DNA of 39,023 nucleotides, from contig JAEZYN010000042.1 in the NCBI GenBank assembly GCA_023419095.1, positions 1 to 39,023 of the forward strand, in the 5' to 3' direction. The position numbers were made by a program, and so were the translations under genes. Numbering within the stretch: position 1 is the stretch's first letter; every line of letters begins with the position of its first letter. A model generated the notes under the pieces. The model saw only the letters and a list, made by a program, of their open reading frames with translations, was not told where the DNA came from and searched no databases. Below, in pieces: positions 17,645 through 26,194 of this stretch. Source of the stretch: Bacteroidota bacterium. GTDB lineage: Bacteria > Bacteroidota > Bacteroidia > Flavobacteriales > Weeksellaceae.

Positions 17645-18157
17645 ATGACAGATTTCCAAAAATACATTCAGCGTTATCTTGATCTTATTCCGTCTGCGGA
17701 TTGGGTTGAAGAAATGGTGAACAGCGGCGAGAAAACCCATACTTTCTTTAATCAACTTACGACAGAGCAGGCCAATTTTGCCTACGCACCCGGAAAATGG
17801 AACCTTAAAGAAGTTTTGCAGCACCTTATCGATGCGGAGAAAATCTTCGCCTACCGCGCCTTGCGCTTTTCACGGAAAGATAAAACGGTATTACCCGGAT
17901 GGGACGAAGAAGAGTATGGCAAAACATATGACGTGCAGCACCGGCCAGTAGCTACGCTTGCCGAGGAATTCATGGCGGTACGCAAATCTTCGCTGTTGTT
18001 TTTTGAATTTTTAAATGCTGAGCAACTCGCACAAACCGGCGTTGCAAACGGTAATGAAATTGGGGTTGAAACTTTAGGTAAACTGATTGTCGGACATAAT
18101 ATTCACCATCTTAATGTGATCGAAGAACGGTATCTTCCGCATTTCCTGAATCTATGA
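17645..18157 (+). CDS. DinB/YfiT-family metal-binding protein
   Basis: A 170-residue four-helix-bundle protein of the DinB-like superfamily. The expected three metal-binding histidines are His60 (KEVLQHLIDAE) and His151/His155 (GHNIHHLNVIEERY). Family members include thiol-dependent transferases and damage-induced proteins of unknown activity; no specific substrate can be assigned here. Its stop overlaps the next start (ATGA at 18154-18157), so translation is coupled to the YchJ-like gene. Confidence 0.85.
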   Translation: MTDFQKYIQRYLDLIPSADWVEEMVNSGEKTHTFFNQLTTEQANFAYAPGKWNLKEVLQHLIDAEKIFAYRALRFSRKDKTVLPGWDEEEYGKTYDVQHRPVATLAEEFMAVRKSSLLFFEFLNAEQLAQTGVANGNEIGVETLGKLIVGHNIHHLNVIEERYLPHFLNL

Positions 18158-18531
18158 ATTGCCCGTGTTGCTCAGGGAAACTCTACAATGATTGCTGCAG
18201 ACCCTATCATACCCGAGAAAAAGACGCTGCGACGGCAGAACTGCTGATGCGTTCGCGGTTTTCGGCGTTTGCCATACCCAACGGTGCATATTTAATGGAA
18301 ACCACGCTGCCTGACAAAAGAAAATTCCACAACACTAATGACCTTCAGGAATGGGGCGAGATCAACACGTGGACGAGGCTCGAGATTGTACAGAAACCTA
18401 CCGAAGACAAAGTCGAATTTAAAGCCTTCTACACCGATGAAAACGGCCGGCCGCAACTTCATCATGAACTGTCACTTTTCCGAAAACTTGGCGGGCGGTG
18501 GTATTATGTTTCGGGTAAATTTTTAAGCTGA
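18154..18531 (+). CDS. YchJ-family SEC-C zinc motif protein
   Basis: A 125-residue protein opening with the SEC-C zinc motif CPCCSGKLYNDCC (Cys3, Cys5, Cys14, Cys15). Next comes the YchJ signature AELLMRSRFSAFAIPNGAYLMETT and an NTF2-like beta domain with FKAFYTDENGR and LHHELSLFRKLGGRWYYVSG. Function is unknown in the family. It is translationally coupled to the preceding DinB-like gene and ends 3 bases before the convergent VF530-like gene. Confidence 0.87.
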   Translation: MNCPCCSGKLYNDCCRPYHTREKDAATAELLMRSRFSAFAIPNGAYLMETTLPDKRKFHNTNDLQEWGEINTWTRLEIVQKPTEDKVEFKAFYTDENGRPQLHHELSLFRKLGGRWYYVSGKFLS

Positions 18532-18534
18532 AAA

Positions 18535-18783
18535 TTAAAAATCTTTCCGCTCCGCTTTCTTTTTCTGGCGCAGCACGTAGAGATATAGGCTTTCAACTTT
18601 CGTACGGGCCCAGTCTGTCTTTCGGAGAAATTTTAGCGAAGAACTGATGCTCGGATTATCCGTAAAGCATTTAATATTAATCTGTTCACCTAGTTTCGGA
18701 AATCCGCCGTAATACTCTACCAGCTCTTCGAGGATCGCATCCAGGCGTTTTCCGTGTAAAGGATCTTTAGAATTTTCTTCCAT
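18535..18783 (-). CDS. VF530-like small DNA-binding protein
   Basis: An 82-residue protein of the VF530/DUF2132 family: KDPLHGKRLDAILEELVEYYGGF, then INIKCFTDNPSISSSLKFLRKTDWARTKVESLYL. The ATG at 18783 was chosen because the family begins just before KDPLHGK; an in-frame TTG at 18822 would add 13 atypical residues. The Vibrio VF530 structure suggested DNA binding; the cellular role is not known. It is divergent from the threonylcarbamoyl-AMP synthase gene. Confidence 0.88.
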   Translation of the reverse strand: MEENSKDPLHGKRLDAILEELVEYYGGFPKLGEQINIKCFTDNPSISSSLKFLRKTDWARTKVESLYLYVLRQKKKAERKDF

Positions 18784-18844
18784 CGTGTAAAAATAGCGAT
18801 TAGTTTTTAAGAACCGTTTCAAACGGAACTTCGTACAATTATTT

Positions 18845-18852
18845 TAATTTTG
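18845..18852 (+). promoter_or_regulatory. Candidate -7 box for the tsaC-like gene
   Basis: TAATTTTG fits TAnnTTTG exactly and ends 22 bases before the ATG at 18875. No convincing -33 element was seen. Confidence 0.38.
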
Positions 18853-18874
18853 CCAAAAACGAGCGATCAAAACT

Positions 18875-19423
18875 ATGCAAAACCTCATCGATACTTTAAA
18901 ATCCGGCGGAACAATCCTCTATCCTACTGATACAATTTGGGGAATTGGCTGCGATGCGACAAATGCAGAAGCCATCCGGAAAATATTTGAAATCAAAAAA
19001 CGCGAACCATCAAAATCGATGATTATTCTCGTTGAATCGGTGAAGCGACTGCAGGATTTGGTTGACGTACCCGAACTGGCGTGGGAAATTATGGACCTTT
19101 CAGAGAAACCCGTCACCATTATTTATGACAGTCCAAAAGGTTTGCCCCGCGAAATACTGGCTGAGGACGGCAGTATCGGAATTCGTTTAATCAAAGATGA
19201 TTACCTGAAAAAACTGATCGGGAAACTTAATAAACCTTTGGTTTCCACATCAGCTAACCTTAGCGGACAGAAATCGCCCATGAAATACGCTGATATTTCG
19301 TCGGAAATTATAGACGCTGTGGATGCGGTGGCAGAAGAAAACCATGATAAGGTTTCTGAGTATACGGGCTCATCTGTAATCCGGATGTGGATGGACGGCC
19401 GCGTGAAAGTGCTGAGAGAGTAA
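18875..19423 (+). CDS. tsaC: Threonylcarbamoyl-AMP synthase (Sua5/YrdC family)
   Basis: A 182-residue YrdC-domain protein. It makes threonylcarbamoyl-AMP from threonine, bicarbonate and ATP, the precursor of t6A in ANN-decoding tRNAs. Motifs are YPTDTIWGIGCDA, IKKREPSKSMIILV (the KxR and SxT substrate residues) and STSANLSGQ. There is no C-terminal Sua5 domain, as in TsaC. The related YciO proteins share this layout, so activity is likely but not certain. It converges with the DUF1801 gene, leaving only 4 bases between stops. Confidence 0.87.
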   Translation: MQNLIDTLKSGGTILYPTDTIWGIGCDATNAEAIRKIFEIKKREPSKSMIILVESVKRLQDLVDVPELAWEIMDLSEKPVTIIYDSPKGLPREILAEDGSIGIRLIKDDYLKKLIGKLNKPLVSTSANLSGQKSPMKYADISSEIIDAVDAVAEENHDKVSEYTGSSVIRMWMDGRVKVLRE

Positions 19424-19427
19424 TTCC

Positions 19428-19883
19428 CTATTTCTTATACAACTTTTCGTAAAGTACAATCCACTGCTCCGGCGACATTTTCTGCATCAGTTCAGCAATA
19501 AGTTCGTAAGGAATATCTGCGGCTTTTTTAAAGCGAATGCACGATTTCCCCATGTCGAGCTTTCTCGTTACATGCTTTGGATATTCGGTGACGAACCAGT
19601 TAAGCAATTCCGGATCGGCGTAAATCCCCATGTGATACAGCGCAATAAAGTTTTTCTGAGAAGCAAGGCTGATGAAAGGCAGCGGCGTATTCGCTTTGCA
19701 GTGATAGCCGTCGGGATAGGTCTCTAGCGGGACCTGCCACGCGATCATTCCGGAACTCATATCTACATGGAAACCTTCGGGCAGATTTTCGGAGATGGTT
19801 TTAAATAAAAGGAAGAAAGTACTTTTCCGTTCTTCGGGTAGGTTTTTCAGGTATTCTTCAATGGACTCGTCGGCACTTCGCAT
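19428..19883 (-). CDS. DUF1801 (YdhG-like) protein
   Basis: A 151-residue soluble protein with the DUF1801 fold: SIEEYLKNLPEERKSTFFLLF, the hydrophobic strand SSGMIAWQVPLETYP, then PLPFISLASQKNFIALYHMG and DMGKSCIRFKKAADIPYELI. The family is related to frataxin-like folds and has no established reaction. It lies just past the terminator of the S9 peptidase gene, so it is probably transcribed on its own. Confidence 0.85.
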   Translation of the reverse strand: MRSADESIEEYLKNLPEERKSTFFLLFKTISENLPEGFHVDMSSGMIAWQVPLETYPDGYHCKANTPLPFISLASQKNFIALYHMGIYADPELLNWFVTEYPKHVTRKLDMGKSCIRFKKAADIPYELIAELMQKMSPEQWIVLYEKLYKK

Positions 19884-19916
19884 GGCTAAATTTTTAATTA
19901 AAAATACAAAAACAAA

Positions 19917-19944
19917 AAAATCCGGAAAGAATTCTCCGGATTTT
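19917..19944 (-). terminator. Terminator of the S9 peptidase gene
   Basis: The stem AAAATCCGGA/TCCGGATTTT has an 8-base loop and an A-rich flank that reads as T-rich on the minus strand. It lies 7 bases past the S9 peptidase stop codon. Confidence 0.82.
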
Positions 19945-19951
19945 AAGTTGT

Positions 19952-22093
19952 TTATTTTTTGAGGTACATATCGAAATAATCGGTTACTTTCTGCATCAGA
20001 TGTACACGATCTTTGCCCATCACATTGTGCTCGTGTCCAGGGTATACAAAGTAGTCGAGCTGCACGCCGTTGTCCACAGCAGCTTTAAGAAACTTCACTG
20101 AATGCTGCCAAACCACGACATCGTCCTGCGCACCGTGAATCATCAGTAGCTTACCTTTCAGATTCTGAACTTTATCCAAAAGATTCGCTTTCGCATAACC
20201 CTCAGGATTTTGTTGCGGAGAGTCCATGTATCTTTCGGTGTACATGATTTCGTACATATTCCAGTCGATTACTGGGCCGCCTGCGACACCAGCTTTGAAG
20301 ACTTCCGGGTGTTTCAGCATAAAGCTTGTCGTCATAAATCCACCGTAGCTCCAGCCATGGATTCCCATATTTTCGGTATCCACGTAGGATAAAGATTTAA
20401 GATAATCAACACCTTTAAGTTGATCGTTCATTTCAGTTTCACCCAGATTGCGGAATACGGCCTGCTCAAATTTTAATCCTCGGTTAGAAGATCCGCGCCC
20501 GTCCATCGTAAACACGATATAGCCGTTCTGCGCCATATATTCGTACCAAAGATTGCCCGACGCTGGAAAACTGTTCGTTATCAACTGCAGGTGTGGGCCG
20601 TTGTACAGATACACGATTACCGGATATTTTCTTGCCGGATCGAAATCTGTGGGCAGAATAATTTTTCCGTAAAGCGGTGTGCCGTCATCAGCCTTTAAAC
20701 TTACATTTTTAATTTCCGGTCTTTTATAATTTTTTAAAGGATTTTCGGAGGTAAGAATGTTTTTGGATTGGCCGTTTGCCGTATTGATAAGGTTTACGAT
20801 TCTTGGCGTGGTAGCGTTCGAATAAATACCGTAAAGCTGCGTGCCGTCCTTGCTTAAGATACCCGTGTGCATACCCGGCTCGCTACTGAGTTTCTGACTC
20901 TTGAAACTGTTCCAGTTTACTTTGTAAAGATGTCTCTCGAGCGGGCTTTCCTGTGTGGAAGTATAATAAATCTCTTTCTTTTTCTCGTTGAAACCGAGGA
21001 TATCGGTAACCAACCAGTCACCTTTTGTAATTTGCGCTACCAGGCCTTTGTCCAGGTTGTAGTGGAAGAGATGATTGAAACCGGTGCGTTGGCTTTGCCA
21101 GATAAAATCGGTGGTAGACCCCGGAAAGAACAGCAGCGGATTTTGCGGCTCTACATATTGAGCAGACTTTTCTTCGAAAAGTGTTTTCATTAAATTCCCG
21201 GTTACTGCATCGTATTGCTGCATTACCATGTGGTTTTGGTCGCGGTTCAGCACACCTACGAAAATCGATTTTGAATCCGGACTCCACGTTACTGCAGTAA
21301 GGTACTGCTCTTTATCACCTTCAATCTTGAGGAAGGTTTTTTTCTGCGAACTGATGTCGTACACGCCCAACGTTACCTGATGCGAGATTCCGCCGGCCAT
21401 TGGGTATTTAATGTTTTTGTTCACAGCAGGTGTAGATGCCCAGTCGATAACCGGGTAATCGTTCACCATCGTCTCATCCATTCTGTAAAACGCAATTTTC
21501 GAAGCATCCGGCGCTGAAAATGTTCCGCCACTGATTCCGAATTCACTTCGGTGTACGGCTTGCCCGTTTACAATATGCTCATTCTGGTCATTGGTGATGG
21601 CCACGGTTTTGCCGTTTCGGTTAAGGTAAAGGTTATTTTTTACGGTGTACACAATGCTTTTATTATCCGACAGGATCTGGGCATTCTGTGCGCCTTCTTC
21701 AAGCGAAGTCCATTCACTCACTTTCCAATCCGAACCTGATTTTTCGAGTCGGAAATATTTTCCGTTTTGGCTGTAATAGCCTTTTTTACGGTCGGTAAAT
21801 TTAATTAATGGGAAAGTTTTAAGCTGCTGCTCTGCAGAAAGATTCTTATTAATCTGGTATAGGGAAACAAGCGTATCCTGTTTCATGCTCTGCATCTCGG
21901 TAACCATATAGCCGTTGCGCGTGCCGTAAATATAGGCTTTGGCATCGGACGTCCATGAAAACTGGGGTATGGATTTAATGGCGAGATTACTTCTGAGGCC
22001 ATTCACCGCTTCGGCCATTGTATATTTTTGGTTTTGGCCAAACACCAGGGTGCTAAAACCAAGAACTAAAAAAGGTAGTTTTGAGAATTTCAT
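19952..22093 (-). CDS. Secreted DPP-IV-like S9 peptidase
   Basis: A 713-residue secreted serine peptidase with a signal peptide (residues 1-19, LGFSTLVFGQ). The N-terminal beta-propeller (about 40-460) carries the DPP-IV-like segment YRMDETMVNDYPVIDW near 203-218. The alpha/beta-hydrolase domain (about 470-713) has the nucleophile Ser582 in GWSYGG, the acid in HGAQDD (657/658) and His689 in YPGHEHNV. It likely cleaves X-Pro or X-Ala dipeptides from peptide N-termini in the periplasm and complements the M1 aminopeptidase at 42-2552. Confidence 0.93.
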   Translation of the reverse strand: MKFSKLPFLVLGFSTLVFGQNQKYTMAEAVNGLRSNLAIKSIPQFSWTSDAKAYIYGTRNGYMVTEMQSMKQDTLVSLYQINKNLSAEQQLKTFPLIKFTDRKKGYYSQNGKYFRLEKSGSDWKVSEWTSLEEGAQNAQILSDNKSIVYTVKNNLYLNRNGKTVAITNDQNEHIVNGQAVHRSEFGISGGTFSAPDASKIAFYRMDETMVNDYPVIDWASTPAVNKNIKYPMAGGISHQVTLGVYDISSQKKTFLKIEGDKEQYLTAVTWSPDSKSIFVGVLNRDQNHMVMQQYDAVTGNLMKTLFEEKSAQYVEPQNPLLFFPGSTTDFIWQSQRTGFNHLFHYNLDKGLVAQITKGDWLVTDILGFNEKKKEIYYTSTQESPLERHLYKVNWNSFKSQKLSSEPGMHTGILSKDGTQLYGIYSNATTPRIVNLINTANGQSKNILTSENPLKNYKRPEIKNVSLKADDGTPLYGKIILPTDFDPARKYPVIVYLYNGPHLQLITNSFPASGNLWYEYMAQNGYIVFTMDGRGSSNRGLKFEQAVFRNLGETEMNDQLKGVDYLKSLSYVDTENMGIHGWSYGGFMTTSFMLKHPEVFKAGVAGGPVIDWNMYEIMYTERYMDSPQQNPEGYAKANLLDKVQNLKGKLLMIHGAQDDVVVWQHSVKFLKAAVDNGVQLDYFVYPGHEHNVMGKDRVHLMQKVTDYFDMYLKK

Positions 22094-22163
22094 TAAAGTA
22101 GTTTAAAGCCTTAAAAATAAGAAATAAAAATGATTCTGTTAAGAACTGTTAAAACCTCCTGCA

Positions 22164-22847
22164 TCAATAGATTCCGGCAAAAGGATCTGCTGAACTTGGC
22201 GTCCTGTTCCACTGATACTTATGCGTCCAGTAGGCCAGCTTCATTGAGAGAATCCCGAGTCCCGCACCGAACAGAACATCGGAAAAATAATGCTTATTAT
22301 TCGTAAGCCGCAAAATCCCGATTCCGGTTGCAAAGCTGTAGGAGGCGTAAGGCACCCATTTATATTCGTCGCCGTATTCTATCGCAAGCATTGTGGCGCC
22401 CGCAAATGCATTAGCAGTATGTCCGGACGGAAAAGAGAAAGCCGTACCGTCAGGCCGCGGCCGCGCCGTTGTTTTTTTCAGAATATAGACAAGTCCCAGA
22501 TTGACGAGCTGGCCTTTAACAAGAATGGCCGTGCGGTTCTGCCAGTCGGTTCGGGGTTTCATTCCGGCCCATTCGAAAGCGTAGATGGCTGCCATGGGTG
22601 CAAACTGCGCGTAATCGTCAACATGATTCGTAAATCCAAACAGATGGGCTCTCTGTGTGTCCGGATTTTCATTGCTGAACAGCTTGCGGTTCCGGCTGTC
22701 AAATAAAATTCCGGCTGACATCAATGCCGCCGGAATGTAAGTTTTGTTATATTCAAATTTAAACTGATTACGCTGCACCAATGCCGAATCCTGCCCGAAA
22801 GACAAAAGATAGCTGATCAAAAAATACAGAATCAGAGGTTTTTTCAT
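22164..22847 (-). CDS. PAP2-family phosphatase
   Basis: A 227-residue membrane-associated acid phosphatase-like protein with an N-terminal signal or anchor. The three PAP2 motifs are present: KKTTARPRP (124-132), FPSGHTANAF with His143, and RLTNNKHYFSD (Arg180, His186, Asp190). Members dephosphorylate undecaprenyl pyrophosphate, phosphatidate or lipid A. Which one applies here is open. It is 27 bases downstream of the DUF2807 gene on the same strand. Confidence 0.9.
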   Translation of the reverse strand: MKKPLILYFLISYLLSFGQDSALVQRNQFKFEYNKTYIPAALMSAGILFDSRNRKLFSNENPDTQRAHLFGFTNHVDDYAQFAPMAAIYAFEWAGMKPRTDWQNRTAILVKGQLVNLGLVYILKKTTARPRPDGTAFSFPSGHTANAFAGATMLAIEYGDEYKWVPYASYSFATGIGILRLTNNKHYFSDVLFGAGLGILSMKLAYWTHKYQWNRTPSSADPFAGIY

Positions 22848-22874
22848 CGTTTGCGTTATCAGTTCCAGCTTCTT

Positions 22875-23537
22875 CTATTTAAAGTTGATCTTTCCACCGA
22901 TCACATTCCGCACTTTTCGCTGCTCAGGATCACCGTAAATATCGATAATTCCACCAGCCCGTGTAGTGGCATTTACCGATCCTGTAACGGTAACCACAGC
23001 CACTGCACCTGCATTAGCTGTCACTTTCGCGGTTTCGGATTCTACAGTTTCGCCGAAATATTTTCCGCCTGCACTCACCAGCACATCCTGGTTTTCAGCA
23101 ATTCCGGTAAGTTTTACTTCACCGCCGGAGTTTGATTTCACATTAAGGTTCGCAGTATTTACGCGCGCATCGATGGTTGAACCTTCGTTAGACACCAATG
23201 TAAGCATACGCGCATCGAGTTCATCTTCTGCAGAAATCGAGGATCCCTGGCTGGCCTGGATATCATTCAGGTTTTCATAATACACCTTCACGGATATATT
23301 ACCGCCCTGCAGGATCATTGCAGGTGCCATCCGGATTTTCAGTTCACCATTTTTATTAATGGTCTCTACATCAGGATTGTCCTGTGGCAGTTCTACCCTC
23401 GCGTTGTCGGATTTTACGAGCGTGATCTTTATTTTATCATATACCTTCAGTGACGAGAATTCGCCTACATTGCGTGTAGACTGCGCAAACACCAGCTGTA
23501 CAGCCACTAACAGAAAACTTCCTAGTACTTTCTTCAT
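22875..23537 (-). CDS. DUF2807 (GIN-domain) secreted protein
   Basis: A 220-residue exported protein (signal peptide ending near QLVFAQS). The head GIN / DUF2807 domain opens with RNVGEFSSLKVYDKIKITLV and continues as short repeated beta strands of the type LNVKSNSGGEVKLTG and AKVTANAGAVAVVTV, typical of a beta-solenoid. Likely periplasmic or surface-exposed; the biochemical role of the family is not established. It lies between cinA and the PAP2 gene on the same strand. Confidence 0.87.
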   Translation of the reverse strand: MKKVLGSFLLVAVQLVFAQSTRNVGEFSSLKVYDKIKITLVKSDNARVELPQDNPDVETINKNGELKIRMAPAMILQGGNISVKVYYENLNDIQASQGSSISAEDELDARMLTLVSNEGSTIDARVNTANLNVKSNSGGEVKLTGIAENQDVLVSAGGKYFGETVESETAKVTANAGAVAVVTVTGSVNATTRAGGIIDIYGDPEQRKVRNVIGGKINFK

Positions 23538-23586
23538 TGTTTTATAATTTTACTCCTGTACAAACGGATTCAGGATTGTTTTTATT

Positions 23587-24846
23587 CTATTTTAAATATT
23601 CCTTGCTGATAAGAATCGAAACCAGATCCTGCAAAACGCGCTGCGAGACGAACGCCGCAAAATCATTCCGCTCCATGTGAGGAAGGTAAAGCCGGTTGGT
23701 CTGCTCGAAATCTTTAATTCGGACCGTATAATATACGGTTCCGATCTCATTATTAAATTCATCAGAATTCGGACCCGCGACACCGGTTGTGGATAACGCG
23801 ATGTCAGTTTTAAATAGCTTCTTGCAGCCGCCGCTCATTTCCTGCGCTACCTGCGCGGATACAACCGTATGATTTTGAATGGTTTCGGGATTTACACCCA
23901 ATAAAGCAATCTTCTGCCAATAATCATAAGCAACAACGGATCCCGTAAAATAGGCTGAGCTGCCTGAGACTGACGTTATTAAATGTGAAACCTCACCACC
24001 CGTGCAACTTTCTGCCACCGACAGCGTGAGCTGATGCGCAATCAGCAATTCTTTTAGGATTTCCTGAATGTCGTTTCCGTCCCACGAAATCACTTTATCT
24101 GCAATCAGCGGTTTTACTTTTGCGATTTCCAGGTCTAAATCTTTGTTTAATTTTTCTTTATTCGCCCCGACTGCCGTAAGCCGTAGCTTAATGCGGTTCC
24201 CGACCGGCAGATACGAAAGCGAAATATGCATTGGAAGCGCAAGTTCCCATGCCTCTATGGTGAGCGCGAGCAGACTTTCGGGAAAATCGACGACAGAAAT
24301 AATACGAGAAACGATATGGCTCATTGCGTATTTTTCTGTAAGATAAGGCAAAATCTGATCCTGCACCAGCGGCTTCACTTCGTAGGGAACACCGGGCAGG
24401 CATATAGCCGTCTTGCCATCTTTTTCGATCATCTGGCATGGCGCAGTGCCATTGGGGTTTTGGAATACGTGCGCCGTGGACAGAACAACAGCCTGGCCTT
24501 TATTGATTTCCAGCAGATGTTCGCGCTTTCTTTTGATCATCAGCTTTTTTAGGTGTTCATAAGTCTGATCATCAAGAACCAACTCATCATCAAAATACTT
24601 TGCAAAAGCATTTTTTGTACGGTCGTCTTTTGTAGGTCCGAGGCCGCCGGTTGTAATAATAAGGTCGCCAATTTTGAAGCCTTCTGCAAGAGCCTCTTTG
24701 ATAACTTCTACCTCATCGGCAACGGTGACAATCCTCACTACCGGAATCCCGATTGTTTTAAGTTGCTGTGCTATAAAGTTTGAGTTACTGTCGAGCGTAT
24801 TTCCCGACAGAATTTCGTCGCCAATCGTGATGAGGACTGCTTTCAT
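23587..24846 (-). CDS. cinA: CinA family nicotinamide-nucleotide amidase
   Basis: A 419-residue cytoplasmic protein with the full CinA layout. An N-terminal MoCF-like domain (about 4-170) has IGDEILSGNTLDSNS and the phosphate loop TTGGLGPTKDD (65-75). A C-terminal amidohydrolase domain (about 260-419) has TLSVAESCTGG and STTGVAGPN. The pair of domains hydrolyses ADP-ribose-type compounds and deamidates nicotinamide mononucleotide in NAD recycling; older names link it to competence. Length is normal and all motifs are intact. Confidence 0.95.
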   Translation of the reverse strand: MKAVLITIGDEILSGNTLDSNSNFIAQQLKTIGIPVVRIVTVADEVEVIKEALAEGFKIGDLIITTGGLGPTKDDRTKNAFAKYFDDELVLDDQTYEHLKKLMIKRKREHLLEINKGQAVVLSTAHVFQNPNGTAPCQMIEKDGKTAICLPGVPYEVKPLVQDQILPYLTEKYAMSHIVSRIISVVDFPESLLALTIEAWELALPMHISLSYLPVGNRIKLRLTAVGANKEKLNKDLDLEIAKVKPLIADKVISWDGNDIQEILKELLIAHQLTLSVAESCTGGEVSHLITSVSGSSAYFTGSVVAYDYWQKIALLGVNPETIQNHTVVSAQVAQEMSGGCKKLFKTDIALSTTGVAGPNSDEFNNEIGTVYYTVRIKDFEQTNRLYLPHMERNDFAAFVSQRVLQDLVSILISKEYLK

Positions 24847-24935
24847 TTAAATATTTAAAGGTTTAAATATAATCATTTTAAGGCTCACGCTGATGACAGA
24901 AACGGTGAAATAATTAGTGTAAACATAAAAAGACA

Positions 24936-24949
24936 CCCTTCGAAAAGGG
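24936..24949 (-). terminator. Terminator of the repair/lipocalin operon
   Basis: The stem CCCTT/AAGGG closes a CGAA loop (TTCG on the minus strand) and is followed on the minus strand by CTTTTT. It lies 29 bases past the lipocalin stop codon. Confidence 0.78.
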
Positions 24950-24977
24950 CGCTGTACATATTGCGATATATATTTTT

Positions 24978-25517
24978 TTAATCATGCTTTACCCACACCA
25001 GATCTTCGGTGTTATAGCCGATGCTTTTTGCTTTTTGCAGAAAACGCTGCCTAATGTCTTCGGGGATTGTCTTTTGGCGCGACAATATCCAAAGGTTTTT
25101 GAGACTGCCGCCGGCAACCAGCGCGTATTTGTAATCTTCATCAATATCGATCACGTTATAGCCGGCCCAAATTGGTTTAAAGAAAGAAACCTTGAGTTCG
25201 CCTACATTTTCAGAACCGCGAAAACGCGCTTCACCAATGCTTTGTTTCTGCTTATTTTTAACATAGTCATAACCCTGATTGTCAACTTTGATGTGGCCGT
25301 TATCTTTTGTTGAATATTCTGCCGAAACGTTGTTAAGGTTTTTTTCGAAACGATAATCGAGTCTCGCGATTTCATACCATTTCCCCAGATATTTATCGGC
25401 GTTGAAATTCTGTACGGCCGTAGCTCCTTTTGGGATACCGGCAGAACACGAATTTAAAATTAACACTGCTAAAATCCCGACCGACAGAGGCAAGATTGTA
25501 TTCGTAAGCTTATTCAA
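24978..25517 (-). CDS. blc: Blc-type outer-membrane lipocalin
   Basis: A 179-residue lipoprotein (LAVLILNSCSAG, Cys24) of the bacterial lipocalin family, which binds lysophospholipids at the outer membrane. The family signature is NFNADKYLGKWYEIARLDYRFEKNL, with later strands YKYALVAGGSLKNLWILSR and the C-terminal YNTEDLVWVKHD. It starts only 17 bases after pdeM, so it may be read from the repair operon, although a functional link is not obvious. Confidence 0.92.
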   Translation of the reverse strand: MNKLTNTILPLSVGILAVLILNSCSAGIPKGATAVQNFNADKYLGKWYEIARLDYRFEKNLNNVSAEYSTKDNGHIKVDNQGYDYVKNKQKQSIGEARFRGSENVGELKVSFFKPIWAGYNVIDIDEDYKYALVAGGSLKNLWILSRQKTIPEDIRQRFLQKAKSIGYNTEDLVWVKHD

Positions 25518-25534
25518 ATTGATTAATTTTTGGC

Positions 25535-26179
25535 TTAATAATCAAATATAGTGCCTTCGGTAAACGCGATATTCCGGAAGCCAGTATTTAAAGTTTTGGT
25601 ATCGAGCCCGGTAAATTTACTGAATGCGGGTAAAATAATTTGTGACGCTGAAACCGCGTAGCACGGTAGTTTAATGATTTGCCGACCACGGCCTGCCAGC
25701 ACCACGCCTGGATGAATATGTCCCGAAACGGTGAAACTACCGTCCTTAATTTCCGGTTCGTGTACAAATGTAAAGGGTGAAATTTCGAGAATTGTATCGA
25801 TTGTGCTGATACAGTTGTCATCATAAAATTTCTTCGGCACACGATCGTGATTACCCTTGATAAGGATAATTTCTATCCGATTAAACTTTTCCCGCCATGT
25901 ACAGAAAATATCGAGGTCGCTGTTGTAACCCGCATGGAAGAGGTCGCCGACAATGATCAGTTTCTCCACCGTAAAATGGCTGATAAGTTTTTCGAGAACT
26001 TCAAGGTCGTCAAGCAAAATCTGCGATGGGACGGCGATGCCGCTGCGCCGGAAATGCGCCGACTTGCCGACATGCAGATCACTGATAATCAATGCTTTTT
26101 CGCGGGACCAATAAATCGCTTTGCGGTTGGTAAACAGAAGAATTTCGTGCTGTATTTCCTTTTCTAGTACTTTTATCAT
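25535..26179 (-). CDS. pdeM: Ligase-associated endonuclease PdeM
   Basis: A 214-residue calcineurin-like phosphoesterase. Metal-binding motifs are ISDLHVGKSAHFR (Asp34, His36), VGDLFHAG, IKGNHDR and SGHIHPG. Members work with the neighbouring ligase, helicase and exonuclease in the ligase-associated DNA damage response set. The gene follows the helicase gene by 15 bases. Identity rests on both motif order and operon context. Confidence 0.93.
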   Translation of the reverse strand: MIKVLEKEIQHEILLFTNRKAIYWSREKALIISDLHVGKSAHFRRSGIAVPSQILLDDLEVLEKLISHFTVEKLIIVGDLFHAGYNSDLDIFCTWREKFNRIEIILIKGNHDRVPKKFYDDNCISTIDTILEISPFTFVHEPEIKDGSFTVSGHIHPGVVLAGRGRQIIKLPCYAVSASQIILPAFSKFTGLDTKTLNTGFRNIAFTEGTIFDY

Positions 26180-26194
26180 AACAGGTTGCCCATC